Positions 17,730 to 26,423 of a stretch of 64,000 nucleotides of DNA are shown in pieces (positions within the stretch are counted from its first letter, which is position 1; every line of letters begins with the position of its first letter). Location of the stretch: the NCBI GenBank assembly GCA_009924735.1, contig RFQZ01000010.1, positions 1 through 64,000 on the forward strand. The letters are read 5' to 3'. The position numbers were made by a program, and so were the translations under genes. This stretch comes from Flavobacteriia bacterium. GTDB lineage: Bacteria > Bacteroidota > Bacteroidia > Flavobacteriales_D > Crocinitomicaceae. The notes beneath the pieces are model-generated. The model did no database searches. It saw only the letters and a program-made list of their open reading frames with translations, and was not told the origin of the DNA.

Positions 17730-18401
17730 GTGGATAAAATAATTAACCTTAGTGGCGTAAACCTCTATCAGAGTGGTAAGCTTATTCTCGGCGACGTCAA
17801 CTTTGAAATGGAAGAAGCTGAATTTGTTTATTTAATAGGCAAAACGGGAAGTGGTAAAAGCACGCTATTAAAATCCCTCTATGGCGAAATTCCATTATCA
17901 GAAGGTACTGGCGAAATTGCAGGGTACAACTTACGCAGCATAAAAAACAAAGAAATTCCTTACTTGCGTAGAAAGTTAGGGGTTGTTTTTCAGGATTTTC
18001 AATTATTGATGGACCGCACAGTAATTCAAAACTTGTACTTCGTGCTAAGCGCAACGGGATGGAGAGAAAAGGCGGAGATTCACAAAAGGTCAATGAGTGT
18101 TTTACAATTGGTGGGAATAGAACAGAAGGCGGACAAAATGCCTCACACCTTATCTGGAGGAGAACAGCAAAGGGTATCCATTGCCAGGGCCTTGTTAAAT
18201 GAACCTAAGATCATTCTTGCGGATGAACCCACAGGAAACCTAGACGTTGAAACATCGGAGGAAATCATGGAGCTATTGATGGCTTTGTCAAAGGAAGAGA
18301 AAACAGCTGTATTGATGGCAACCCATGACAATCAAATGGTACAGAAATTTCCATCCAGAACCATACGGGTCATTGATGGCAGTTTAAAGCCACAACTATA
18401 A
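17730..18401 (+). CDS. ftsE: Cell division ATP-binding protein FtsE
   Basis: ABC-type ATPase that with FtsX forms an inner-membrane machine controlling peptidoglycan hydrolases during division. At 223 residues it is the normal size and carries a Walker A motif GKTGSGKST (37-45), a signature LSGGEQQR (about 141-148), a Walker B ILADEPT with D loop GNLD, and the H loop ATHD. The first codon is GTG; no in-frame ATG lies upstream within the short leader, and the N-terminal sequence MDKIINLSGV fits the family. The partner ftsX is not adjacent, as often in Bacteroidota. The 3' end overlaps the convergent phoH-like gene by six bases. A CATCTTTG box at 17709-17716 may be its promoter. Confidence 0.9.
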   Translation: MDKIINLSGVNLYQSGKLILGDVNFEMEEAEFVYLIGKTGSGKSTLLKSLYGEIPLSEGTGEIAGYNLRSIKNKEIPYLRRKLGVVFQDFQLLMDRTVIQNLYFVLSATGWREKAEIHKRSMSVLQLVGIEQKADKMPHTLSGGEQQRVSIARALLNEPKIILADEPTGNLDVETSEEIMELLMALSKEEKTAVLMATHDNQMVQKFPSRTIRVIDGSLKPQL

Positions 18402-19721
18402 TAAATCGTTGGCTAAGTTCGCCAATTCAGACCGTTCACCTTTTTCTAACCGAACATTCGCAAACAAAGGTTGATTGCTAACCTTTTGAATCAAATAGGC
18501 CAAGCCATTACTAAATTCATCCAAATAAGGAGTGTCTATTTGTCTAACGTCGCCCGTAAACACGATTTTAGTATTTTCTCCTGCCCGCGTAATGATGGTT
18601 TTTACTTCATGAGGGGTAAGGTTTTGAGCCTCATCAATGATAAACATGATGTTTGAAAGGCTTCTTCCTCGAATGAAAGCCAAAGGAGTGATGATGATTT
18701 TTTTGTTCTGTTCCATTTCTAAAATGGCCTTGTGCTTTTTCTCATTTTCTCCATATTGGGATTTAATAAATTTCAAATTGTCCCATAATGGCTCCATATA
18801 CGGACCGATTTTGTCGTTTGCATCTCCAGGAAGATAGCCAATTTCTTTATTGGACAATGGAACAATGGGTCTGGCTAAAATGATTTGATTGAATTTTTTC
18901 TCTTGCTCCAATGCGGCCGCCAAAGCCAAAAGGGTTTTCCCTGTCCCTGCCACACCTTGGAGGGCAACCAATTTGATGTTTGGGTTTAGCAAGGCATGAA
19001 AAGCAAAGGCTTGTTCAGCATTTTTAGGTTTAATTCCGTACACAAATTCTTTCTCAATACGTTCCAAGGTATTTTCAAGGTGATTGTAAAAAACCAACGA
19101 AGAGCTCTTCCCGTTTTTAAGGATATAATGACCGTTAATGGTTTTTAAATCCCCTAATATCCCGTTTTCTTCACAAGAACCACGGGTGAAAACTTCACGA
19201 ATGACATCGCTTTCCACTCCGTCAATGACGATTGTAGATTTAGGTTTATCATCAATTTCATACACCTTACCCGTTTCGTAATCTTCAGCAGGTACGCCAA
19301 GCGCCTTTGCTTTGATTCTTAAGTTGATGTCTTTGGTAACTAAAATCACATTTCGACTAGGGTTTTGTTCTTTTAAAACAAGTGCTGAATTAATGATTTT
19401 ATGGTCGTTTTTAGAGGAAGCGTAGACTGTTTCAGCATTAATTCCTTTGAGATCGTGGTCCATTACCACCTTAAAATTACCCAATCCCTTTTCGATGTTC
19501 ACCCATTCCTGTAAACTTCCGCCGCCCGCCATTCTGTCGATGAATCGGATAACCTCCCTTGCAGAAAAGTTTTTCGTATCGTTTCCAATCTTAAACTTGT
19601 CAAGCTCTTCTAACACAGTGATGGGAATGGCAACATCATGAATTTTAAAGTTTATGATCGCTTGATGGTCATGCAGAAGTACAGATGTATCGAGAACAAA
19701 GATTTTTGTTTTTTTCTTCAT
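18396..19721 (-). CDS. PIN-PhoH family protein (PhoH2-like RNase/ATPase)
   Basis: Two-domain protein: an N-terminal PIN nuclease domain (FVLDTSVLLHD, D11; E39; D-rich second half to ~150) and a C-terminal PhoH-type P-loop ATPase with Walker A GVAGTGKT (256-263) and Walker B MFIIDEAQNL. This architecture (PhoH2, YlaK-like) is described as a sequence-specific RNA-unwinding ribonuclease. It has the normal length of 441 residues. It lies two bases after the TIGR01777 gene, so the two are probably cotranscribed, and is convergent with ftsE. A chromosomal stand-alone antitoxin is not seen, so a toxin role is not supported here. Confidence 0.9.
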   Translation of the reverse strand: MKKKTKIFVLDTSVLLHDHQAIINFKIHDVAIPITVLEELDKFKIGNDTKNFSAREVIRFIDRMAGGGSLQEWVNIEKGLGNFKVVMDHDLKGINAETVYASSKNDHKIINSALVLKEQNPSRNVILVTKDINLRIKAKALGVPAEDYETGKVYEIDDKPKSTIVIDGVESDVIREVFTRGSCEENGILGDLKTINGHYILKNGKSSSLVFYNHLENTLERIEKEFVYGIKPKNAEQAFAFHALLNPNIKLVALQGVAGTGKTLLALAAALEQEKKFNQIILARPIVPLSNKEIGYLPGDANDKIGPYMEPLWDNLKFIKSQYGENEKKHKAILEMEQNKKIIITPLAFIRGRSLSNIMFIIDEAQNLTPHEVKTIITRAGENTKIVFTGDVRQIDTPYLDEFSNGLAYLIQKVSNQPLFANVRLEKGERSELANLANDLL

Positions 19722-19723
19722 GG

Positions 19724-20599
19724 TTATTGTTTGAAAAGGGTGTCGGTCATTTCTTTAAATTCTAATTCAAAAGGCAGGGCATATATTTTTTGGGTGGAAA
19801 CCATTAAGGATTTGGTTAATAATTCGCTGCGCTCACCCAAAATAAGTTGTAAAGCAAAAGCCGGCAAATTGGGCAACCTAATTTTTCTTTGTAAGGAGGT
19901 GGCCATTGCGACCATTAGTTCCCTTTGCGTGCAACAACCCGCCACACCATGAACAACACTTTTTTGAGGTTGTTGGCTTAGAAAACATATGAGATTTGAT
20001 ACATCGTCTAAGTGAATCCAAGGGACGTATTGTTCTCCGCTTCCAGGCACTGCGCCTAGGCCTTTTTTAAGGAGGGGTGACAATGATTCATATGCGCCCC
20101 CTTTGTTTGATAAGACCATGCCTAAGCGGATCATGTGAAAACTTGGAAGAAATTCAAAGTCGCGGTGCGCCGATTCCCATTTTTGGATAAGTTGCGAAAG
20201 AAAATCGGTGCCGAAGGCATCTGACTCGTCTCGTGTGATGGTGTTAGAATATCCATAGGCATTCACACCTGAAATCCCAATGTAAGAAGTGAGTTTTGGA
20301 CAATGTTCCTTGCACAAATCAAAGAGGTAATGTGTGGTTTCCACCCGCGATTGGGTTAGCGCTATTTTCCTTGATTCGGTCCACCGTTTGGTTGCAATGC
20401 TCTCTCCCATCAAATTCACAACGTGGGTTACCTCTGAAAGCCTGTCATCACCCTTAAACGGAGCGGAGGGGTTCCATAAAATGTGGTTGGGTTTTGTGGG
20501 GAATCGGCTCAAAACCAAGGACTTAAATCCATGAGCCAAGAACGCTTGTTCTGTTGCTTTTCCTATAAAACCAGTACCCCCTGCGATTAAAACCACCAT
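19724..20599 (-). CDS. TIGR01777 family SDR-type epimerase-like protein
   Basis: NAD(P)-binding short-chain dehydrogenase/epimerase-like protein of the TIGR01777 (YfcH-like) family, 291 residues. The N-terminus shows the Rossmann motif GGTGFIG (8-14). Downstream are VNLMGESIATKRWTESRK, highly diagnostic of the family, SGVNAYGYS, the PWIHLDDV segment and a C-terminal DUF1731-like tail. The physiological substrate is unknown; the related plant and bacterial proteins are linked to cell division or giant-cell phenotypes by homology only. It heads the two-gene unit with the PIN-PhoH gene (two-base gap). Confidence 0.87.
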   Translation of the reverse strand: MVVLIAGGTGFIGKATEQAFLAHGFKSLVLSRFPTKPNHILWNPSAPFKGDDRLSEVTHVVNLMGESIATKRWTESRKIALTQSRVETTHYLFDLCKEHCPKLTSYIGISGVNAYGYSNTITRDESDAFGTDFLSQLIQKWESAHRDFEFLPSFHMIRLGMVLSNKGGAYESLSPLLKKGLGAVPGSGEQYVPWIHLDDVSNLICFLSQQPQKSVVHGVAGCCTQRELMVAMATSLQRKIRLPNLPAFALQLILGERSELLTKSLMVSTQKIYALPFELEFKEMTDTLFKQ

Positions 20600-20706
20600 T
20601 GCTCATTTCTGTTTTCGCGATGAAATTAGGTAAATTATGCAATCATAATTCACTCGTGTAAAAAATTAATATCTTGTTTAAAAACCACTTGATTTGTGGG
20701 GATTTC

Positions 20707-20714
20707 TATTTTTG
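20707..20714 (+). promoter_or_regulatory. Promoter -7 element TATTTTTG, short leader
   Basis: Perfect match to TAnnTTTG, ending nine bases before the ATG at 20724. TTG at 20689 is a possible -33 but the spacing (15) is shorter than usual. The track's upstream TTG start (20694) would lie before this element, which supports the ATG at 20724. Confidence 0.5.
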
Positions 20715-20723
20715 TACCTTACC

Positions 20724-22175
20724 ATGTATAGATTAACATCACTTCTTTTCCTGTTTGTCTGTAGTCATTGCTTTTCCCAAAACTGCAGTTCTTTCGTATT
20801 ACGAACAAAAACAGATGTAATCCAGGAGATGATTTGTCCGGAGTTAATGGTTGAAGACCTAAAAGCGTTATATGCTGAACTCAAATCAACCCATCCAGAC
20901 TTGTATAGAAACGTGGATGTAAAACAACTCGACTCTGCCTATTTTGTGGCCATTTCAAAAGCAACCCAGCCCAAGCGTTTAATAGAATTTACCTTAATTA
21001 TTAATGATTTTCTATCCGAAATCAAAGACTCTCACACCTTTTTAAACTTTAAAGAACTGTTTTACTTTCAACGGTCAAAAAGACATTATCTGCCATTTGA
21101 TTTATATACCGTTGACGGAAAAAAGACAATTACCAGAAGCGGGCTAAACAAACTTCCGATTGGGGCAGAATTACTCAGCATCAACGGTAAATCTCTGCTT
21201 TTTTATGACTCGTTGGTTTACAGATTGACCCCGCAAGAATCATTTGTGGTGGAGGCGAGGAAGGAAATGGCTGATTTAATGTTGGCAAACCTTGTCAATT
21301 TATACCATCCCGCAAAACGAAATGAATATTGTTGGACGCTGGATTCCGATACGCTGCGAAAAACGATAGAAGGCGAAAAGTTTTCACGTTTCACAGATGA
21401 TACAGGAACCGGACACCATAGTCCTGAAATTAACTTTGAGCGTATAGGCCAGCAAGCATTGTTAACCATTTCGACCTTTTCCGCACGCTCTGTAAACCAA
21501 TTTAAACATAAATTGGACGATGTTTTTGAAGCCTTAAAATCAAACCCAGCCCAAAACCTAATCATTGATTTACGCAACAACACAGGAGGGTACATTCTTT
21601 TGCAAGAATACCTAATGAGTTTTTTGAATGTTTCAAACGAGCGTTATGCGGCGAACTATGTGTATAAAAGAAGTAAAAACGACCGTTTTGAACAACTCGG
21701 GAAATGGCAGTTGTGGCGATTTAAAAAAACGGCCGAAAAATTCTATCCAAACGGCGCAATCGCACAAGAATTCGATTTTTATAGAAGCCCCGAAGGAACG
21801 GTAGATACCGTGTTAAATGACGTCAAACTGCACAACCGCAACAATCTTTTGTACGAAGGTCCTTGTACGGTTTTAATTAATGGTATGTCAATGTCTGCTG
21901 CGGTTAATTTTACGGCGTGGTTTCAACAGTCGAGTAGAGGTACGGTATTGGGCACCACGGCCATGGGCACAAATGCTGGGACTTTTGCAAATCCCATCAC
22001 GGTTTTTTTAAAAAACACCTCACTCCCGGTGATGATTTCGACCATGAAAATCAATCCCGTTTGGAACGAAACAGAACCAGAAAAAGCCGTTAAGCCAAAG
22101 GCAAACCACGTCATTTTATTAAAAGACATTAAAGCATCTAAAGACGCATTGTTGGACCAATTATTAGCCCACTAA
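20724..22175 (+). CDS. Exported S41-family peptidase
   Basis: Tail-specific-protease-like serine peptidase of family S41, 483 residues from the chosen ATG. It begins with a signal peptide (MYRLTSLLFLFVCSHCFSQN) and would act in the periplasm or outer membrane. The catalytic region contains LIIDLRNNTGG and then GMSMSAAVNF, where the second serine is the likely nucleophile, followed by GTTAMGTNAGT. An N-terminal helical region (DLKALYAELKSTHPDLY) and a PDZ-like middle are present. It is shorter and different from the CtpA-type enzyme at 59.5 kb. It leads an operon with an aminotransferase (two-base gap) and an omega-amidase, which gives no obvious functional hint. Substrate unknown. Confidence 0.82.
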   Translation: MYRLTSLLFLFVCSHCFSQNCSSFVLRTKTDVIQEMICPELMVEDLKALYAELKSTHPDLYRNVDVKQLDSAYFVAISKATQPKRLIEFTLIINDFLSEIKDSHTFLNFKELFYFQRSKRHYLPFDLYTVDGKKTITRSGLNKLPIGAELLSINGKSLLFYDSLVYRLTPQESFVVEARKEMADLMLANLVNLYHPAKRNEYCWTLDSDTLRKTIEGEKFSRFTDDTGTGHHSPEINFERIGQQALLTISTFSARSVNQFKHKLDDVFEALKSNPAQNLIIDLRNNTGGYILLQEYLMSFLNVSNERYAANYVYKRSKNDRFEQLGKWQLWRFKKTAEKFYPNGAIAQEFDFYRSPEGTVDTVLNDVKLHNRNNLLYEGPCTVLINGMSMSAAVNFTAWFQQSSRGTVLGTTAMGTNAGTFANPITVFLKNTSLPVMISTMKINPVWNETEPEKAVKPKANHVILLKDIKASKDALLDQLLAH

Positions 22176-22177
22176 CC

Positions 22178-23305
22178 ATGAAAGAAACCCCGAAAAAGCA
22201 AGAAACAAGCATCTTTACCAAAATGTCGATGTTGGCAAATGAATACAAGGCCATCAACCTTGCCCAAGGATTTCCTAATTTTCCTATAGACCCTAAGTTA
22301 ATTGAAAACATAAGGGCCTCGGTGGAAAAAAACACCCATCAATATGCCCCTTATCAAGGATTACCATCTTTACGTGAATCCATTTCTTCATTGCTGCTTC
22401 GACATTCGAAGGTTGATGTTTCGCCTGAGAATGTTTTGGTTACAGCGGGAGCCACCCAAGCTATTTTTACCATCATTCAAGCGCACGTTAAAAGAAACGA
22501 CGAGGTCATTTTGCTTGACCCGTGTTATGATTGTTATGAAACCCCGATTTTATTGGTCGGAGCACTGCCTGTTCATGTACCCTTACAAGAAGATTTTACA
22601 CCCAATTGGGACTTGATTTTTGAAAAGACGACCTCGAAAACAAAAATGATCGTTATCAACAGCCCACACAACCCCAGCGGAAAAGTTTGGGATGTAGATT
22701 CCTTTGAAAGACTTATCGAATTGACCCAAAAACACCCAGAATTATTGGTGCTTTCGGATGAGGTCTATGAATATTTATCCTACGAAAAACCCCATTTGAG
22801 CGTGCGTTGTTTTCCCGCCCTCCAAGACCGAGCGTTTGTGGTTTCCTCCTTCGGAAAATCCCTTCAGGCTACGGGATGGAAAATCGGATACGTCACCGCT
22901 TCAACGGATCTATTGAAAGCGGTGTTGAACATTCATCAATACCTGGTTTTTTCTGTAAACTCCTTTCTTCAAGATGCCATCGCAAATTTTCTTCCACAAT
23001 ACAATCCAACAGAAACCCAAAGGCTTTACCAAACAAAAAGAGATTTGTTTGCAATGGAGCTTTCAAACTCTAGGTTTTCCCTGTTGCCTTGTGAAGGAAC
23101 CTATTTTCAGACCGTAAGCTACGCAGGAATTAGTTCAAGATCTGATGTGGATTTTTGTGATTGGATGGTTCAGGAACATGGAATTGCGGCAATTCCCCTT
23201 TCAGTGTTTTATCAAAACAAGACAGACCGAAACCACATTCGGTTGTGCTTTGCAAAAGACGACCACACCCTTGTAAATGCTTTAGAAAAACTATGCAAAA
23301 TTTAA
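22178..23305 (+). CDS. PLP-dependent aminotransferase (YbdL/KAT-like)
   Basis: Fold-type I, class I/II aminotransferase of 375 residues. It resembles methionine aminotransferase YbdL and kynurenine/glutamine transaminase K. Diagnostic segments are NLAQGFPNFP, QYAPYQGLPSLRE, NSPHNPSGK and SSFGKSLQATGWKIGY, whose lysine forms the internal aldimine. The likely reactions transaminate methionine, glutamine or aromatic amino acids with 2-oxoacids. The downstream nitrilase-type omega-amidase begins 13 bases before this gene's stop, in a different frame. Such transaminase/omega-amidase pairs form the glutaminase II and methionine salvage route, so glutamine as amino donor to 4-methylthio-2-oxobutanoate is the best inference. 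Confidence 0.88.
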   Translation: MKETPKKQETSIFTKMSMLANEYKAINLAQGFPNFPIDPKLIENIRASVEKNTHQYAPYQGLPSLRESISSLLLRHSKVDVSPENVLVTAGATQAIFTIIQAHVKRNDEVILLDPCYDCYETPILLVGALPVHVPLQEDFTPNWDLIFEKTTSKTKMIVINSPHNPSGKVWDVDSFERLIELTQKHPELLVLSDEVYEYLSYEKPHLSVRCFPALQDRAFVVSSFGKSLQATGWKIGYVTASTDLLKAVLNIHQYLVFSVNSFLQDAIANFLPQYNPTETQRLYQTKRDLFAMELSNSRFSLLPCEGTYFQTVSYAGISSRSDVDFCDWMVQEHGIAAIPLSVFYQNKTDRNHIRLCFAKDDHTLVNALEKLCKI

Positions 23306-24069
23306 CCGTCGCCCTTTTACAATGTGATTTGCATTGGGAAAACCCAACGAAGAATTTCACAACAATAACGCAATGTTTGGCATCCAACACTGCGTCGTTT
23401 GATCTTTTGGTATTGCCCGAAATGTTCAGCACAGGTTTTACCATGAATTCGGAGGATTTTGCCGAACCGTGGAATCAATCAAAATCCGTTGCTTTTTTAC
23501 AATCACTATCCTTGAAACACAACGCGGCGATTTATGCATCGGTTCCGATATCTGAAGAGGGAAATCATTATAATCGAGGGGTTTTTGTTGAAAACGGAAA
23601 GGTAAAAGCGTATTATGACAAACGAAAATTATTTGCTTTCGCGGGGGAAGAGTTGGCTTATAGCGCAGGCAGTAAAAAGTGCATCGTCAACTGTAAAGGA
23701 TGGAAGATAAACCTGCAAATTTGTTTTGATTTAAGGTTTCCAGAAATTTCCAGAAATACTTTTGACTTCGAAAATGGATACGAACAGGACCTTACCGTTT
23801 ATGTTGCCAATTGGCCTTCCTCACGCATCTCACACTGGAATGCTCTATTGAAAGGGAGGGCAATAGAAAACCAAGAATTTGCAATTGGGGTCAATCGCAT
23901 TGGAACGGACGGGAAAGGCTACGGTTATTCAGGTTCGACTCAAGCGATTCATCCTGGAGGGGAAGTGTTAATGAAAGCCAATGACCATCAAATGGCGTTG
24001 TGTGTTTTAGCGCTTGACTACAAAGACCTTTATGCATATCGATCAAAGTTTCCTTTTTTGAAAAGCTAA
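23293..24069 (+). CDS. Omega-amidase-like carbon-nitrogen hydrolase (YafV-like)
   Basis: Nitrilase-superfamily amidase, 258 residues from the internal ATG at 23293; the track start is 44 codons upstream, inside the aminotransferase. The Glu-Lys-Cys triad is visible: E in LPEMFSTGF, K in YDKRKLFAF and C in LQICFDLRFPE. The close relative YafV/Nit2 hydrolyses 2-oxoglutaramate or 2-oxosuccinamate to the oxoacid plus ammonia. This is the product left when glutamine is used by the preceding transaminase, and the two frames overlap by 13 bases. The MQNLTVALLQCDLHW N-terminus matches the first strand of the fold. There is no signal peptide, so it is cytoplasmic. Confidence 0.88.
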   Translation: MQNLTVALLQCDLHWENPTKNFTTITQCLASNTASFDLLVLPEMFSTGFTMNSEDFAEPWNQSKSVAFLQSLSLKHNAAIYASVPISEEGNHYNRGVFVENGKVKAYYDKRKLFAFAGEELAYSAGSKKCIVNCKGWKINLQICFDLRFPEISRNTFDFENGYEQDLTVYVANWPSSRISHWNALLKGRAIENQEFAIGVNRIGTDGKGYGYSGSTQAIHPGGEVLMKANDHQMALCVLALDYKDLYAYRSKFPFLKS

Positions 24070-24072
24070 AGT

Positions 24073-24102
24073 TTGTGTATTGTTCCATTTTAAGTATATT
24101 TA
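24073..24102 (+). promoter_or_regulatory. Promoter, TTG - 19 bp - TATATTTA
   Basis: A TTTG ending at 24075 and TATATTTA (24095-24102, seven of eight to TAnnTTTG) are 19 bases apart, the spacing expected for Bacteroidota -33/-7 promoters. It lies in the gap before the T9SS cargo gene (ATG 24125). Confidence 0.5.
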
Positions 24103-24124
24103 CTACCCACAAAAAAAATATTTC

Positions 24125-25945
24125 ATGAAAAAAATTTTATTCAGTCTTTTTATGTTGGCAAACCTTATGGTTTTTGGCCAAAGAAACCCTGTGATTCAAA
24201 ACAGTAACATGTTAATGCCTTCTATTCAAGAGGCGCATCAAAGCACAATGGAGCAAACCAAAACATTGGGCGTTACCCTTTGGTCGGATAACTTTACAAA
24301 TGCAGCGAACTGGACCATTGACAACGATGGACAAGCAGGAATCGATTTTGGTTGGAACATTAACAATGTTTCTGACGGATGGTGGGCTGCAAATGGCATT
24401 CTTTCAACAGGCGGTGGAAATTATGCGGAAGTTGTGAACGGAGACCCAACGGTTACACCAGGAACACAAGCATTAGGTGTAACGTATACCATGACCACTG
24501 CAAGCCCGATTAACATTACTGCGCTGGGAGGAAGTAACCAAGTTACCCTTCAGTTTGAGCAATACGGAGCAAGATTCAACGACCTTCAAGAAATCCTAAT
24601 CAGTACAGACGGTGTAACTTTTCAAACCGTTGGAAACAACCTTGACAAAACCGTTTTGTCCCAATCAGGAGGATCGGCATACAACAATCCAGAATTAAAA
24701 AGCATAAACCTTGCAACCATTTTAGCCGCAAATCCAGGAAACGTTTGGATTCGTTTCAGCTGGACGACAAACTATCCTGCCCAAGCAGCAAATGCAAATG
24801 TTTGGATTACCTATGGTTGGTATATTGACAATGTTAAAATTGTTACAAATCCTACAAACGACTTAAGTGTTACGTCAAAATATTGGGGAACAGCAGGTCT
24901 GCCTTACTACCAAATTCCAATTACCCAAACCGCACCTGTTGATTTTCAAATCAAGGCGTTTAATGGCGGAATCAATCCACAAACCAATGTGCAATATAAC
25001 GTCAATGTAAATGCTGGTGCGTTTACGAGTTCAAGTGCAAGCACAAGCATTCCTTCATTGGACACAATGACTTTGACTACCGTTAATTCATTTACCCCAG
25101 CTGCATTGGGAGCGTATACGGTTGTTCATACTTTAACGGCCGATTCAACGGATGACGTCCCTTCGAACAACGCCTTTACCAATACCGTCTTCAATGTAAC
25201 CAATTATGTGTATGCAAGAGACAATACAACCCCAGCCGGATCAACATCAAACGGGACAGATGGTTTTGAAACCGGAAACTTGTACGACATCTGGAATGCA
25301 CAAACGTTAAAAGCAATCGACGTAAGATTGTTAGGGGGTGCCAGTGGTACAACCGTAGGAACTGAAGTTTTTGTTAAATTGTATTCTGTCGATACAACAA
25401 CAGGTGATTTTGTTTTCGAATCTGAATCAGACCCAATCATCGTGGTAGCGGGAGATTTGAATGTTAACAGAACCGTTGCATTGAACGTACCTGTGAACCT
25501 AGTGCCAAACACGACTTACCTGGCGGTTTGTGGAGCGTATTCTCAAGGGTTAAAAGTGGTAAATGCAGGCGCATCTGAGGTGCAAACATCTTTCTTCTTC
25601 GATATGTTTGACAACACATGGTACTACCAAACAGCAACACCTTACGTTCGTCTTAATTTTGACCCAACCATTGGACTTAATGAAAACAGCAATGAAATTC
25701 AAAGCCTTGTGTATCCTAATCCAGCGAACGAAGTTCTTTACATTAAAATGGAAACAAACACGGTTTCAAATGGTACCATTACCTTGTTAGACTTGGAAGG
25801 GAAAGAGGTTAAAACCACAACCATCCAATCAGGAAATGGAATCCAACAATTTACTTTAGACATCGCGTCATTAAGTGCAGGAATGTATACCGTAAGAATA
25901 CAAACCAATGAAGGAATTTCAACACGTAAATTCGTTAAAAAGTAA
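24125..25945 (+). CDS. T9SS-secreted adhesin-like protein
   Basis: Secreted protein of 606 residues. The ATG at 24125 starts a clean signal peptide (MKKILFSLFMLANLMVFGQ); the track start is 15 codons too early. The first domain (WSDNFTNAANWTIDND...GGGNYAEVVNGD...WYIDNVKI) is the choice-of-anchor J / MAM-like jelly roll typical of gingipain-type adhesins. A beta-sandwich middle (VQYNVNVNAGAF..., AYTVVHTLTADSTDDV) follows. The last ~80 residues are a type A T9SS sorting domain: VYPNPANEV, then LSAGMYTVRIQTNEG and a basic KFVKK end. No enzymatic motif is seen; a surface adhesin or ligand-binding role is inferred. It has its own promoter and a strong terminator follows. Confidence 0.85.
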   Translation: MKKILFSLFMLANLMVFGQRNPVIQNSNMLMPSIQEAHQSTMEQTKTLGVTLWSDNFTNAANWTIDNDGQAGIDFGWNINNVSDGWWAANGILSTGGGNYAEVVNGDPTVTPGTQALGVTYTMTTASPINITALGGSNQVTLQFEQYGARFNDLQEILISTDGVTFQTVGNNLDKTVLSQSGGSAYNNPELKSINLATILAANPGNVWIRFSWTTNYPAQAANANVWITYGWYIDNVKIVTNPTNDLSVTSKYWGTAGLPYYQIPITQTAPVDFQIKAFNGGINPQTNVQYNVNVNAGAFTSSSASTSIPSLDTMTLTTVNSFTPAALGAYTVVHTLTADSTDDVPSNNAFTNTVFNVTNYVYARDNTTPAGSTSNGTDGFETGNLYDIWNAQTLKAIDVRLLGGASGTTVGTEVFVKLYSVDTTTGDFVFESESDPIIVVAGDLNVNRTVALNVPVNLVPNTTYLAVCGAYSQGLKVVNAGASEVQTSFFFDMFDNTWYYQTATPYVRLNFDPTIGLNENSNEIQSLVYPNPANEVLYIKMETNTVSNGTITLLDLEGKEVKTTTIQSGNGIQQFTLDIASLSAGMYTVRIQTNEGISTRKFVKK

Positions 25946-25963
25946 TCATTCTTCTTAATCGTT

Positions 25964-25988
25964 AAGGCCGGGCAACCGGCCTTTTTTT
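25964..25988 (+). terminator. Intrinsic terminator after the T9SS adhesin gene
   Basis: Perfect 6-bp GGCCGG/CCGGCC stem (8 bp with the flanking AA/TT), GCAA tetraloop, then seven T. The T tract ends exactly where the ATG of the next gene begins. The core CCGGGCAACCGG is identical to that of the terminator at 38031. Confidence 0.9.
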
Positions 25989-26423
25989 ATGGACTGGATT
26001 CACTGGGGTTATTTGGGATTGTTTGTGGCAAGTTTTCTTGCCGCTACCGTTTTGCCAATTACTTCGGAAGCGCTGCTTTTGAGTATGGTTGCCTATCATT
26101 ACGACCCCTACTACTGCCTTCTTATTGCCACGATAGGAAACAGCGCAGGAAGTTATTTGAATTATTTTATTGGAATGGCAGGAAAACCTGAATGGTTGTC
26201 TAAAATTCGCGTGAAACCTCATCAAATTCTGAAATGGGAGGGTCGGGTGAAAAAACACGGTGTCTATTTAGCCTTCTTTGCTTGGCTGCCCTTCATTGGG
26301 GATGTACTCTCTGTTGCATTGGGTTTCTTTCGGGTGAATTGGAAAGCCTCTTTTCTGTATATTTTTATAGGTAAATTTGTTCGCTATTTGGTCATTTTAG
26401 CCTTCTATTATTATGTTAAATAA
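25989..26423 (+). CDS. YqaA family inner-membrane protein (DedA/VTT-like)
   Basis: Small polytopic membrane protein (144 residues) of the YqaA/SNARE-associated (VTT) family. The first helix GYLGLFVASFLAATVLP is followed by a conserved re-entrant-like region with ITSEALLLSM and later FFAWLPFIGDVLSVALGFFRV. DedA-type proteins are thought to act in lipid carrier or phospholipid flipping; YqaA itself is uncharacterised. The ATG directly abuts the T tract of the upstream terminator, with no space for a ribosome binding site. A later start would remove the first helix, so I keep this one. It overlaps the following polytopic gene by 11 bases. Confidence 0.85.
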   Translation: MDWIHWGYLGLFVASFLAATVLPITSEALLLSMVAYHYDPYYCLLIATIGNSAGSYLNYFIGMAGKPEWLSKIRVKPHQILKWEGRVKKHGVYLAFFAWLPFIGDVLSVALGFFRVNWKASFLYIFIGKFVRYLVILAFYYYVK

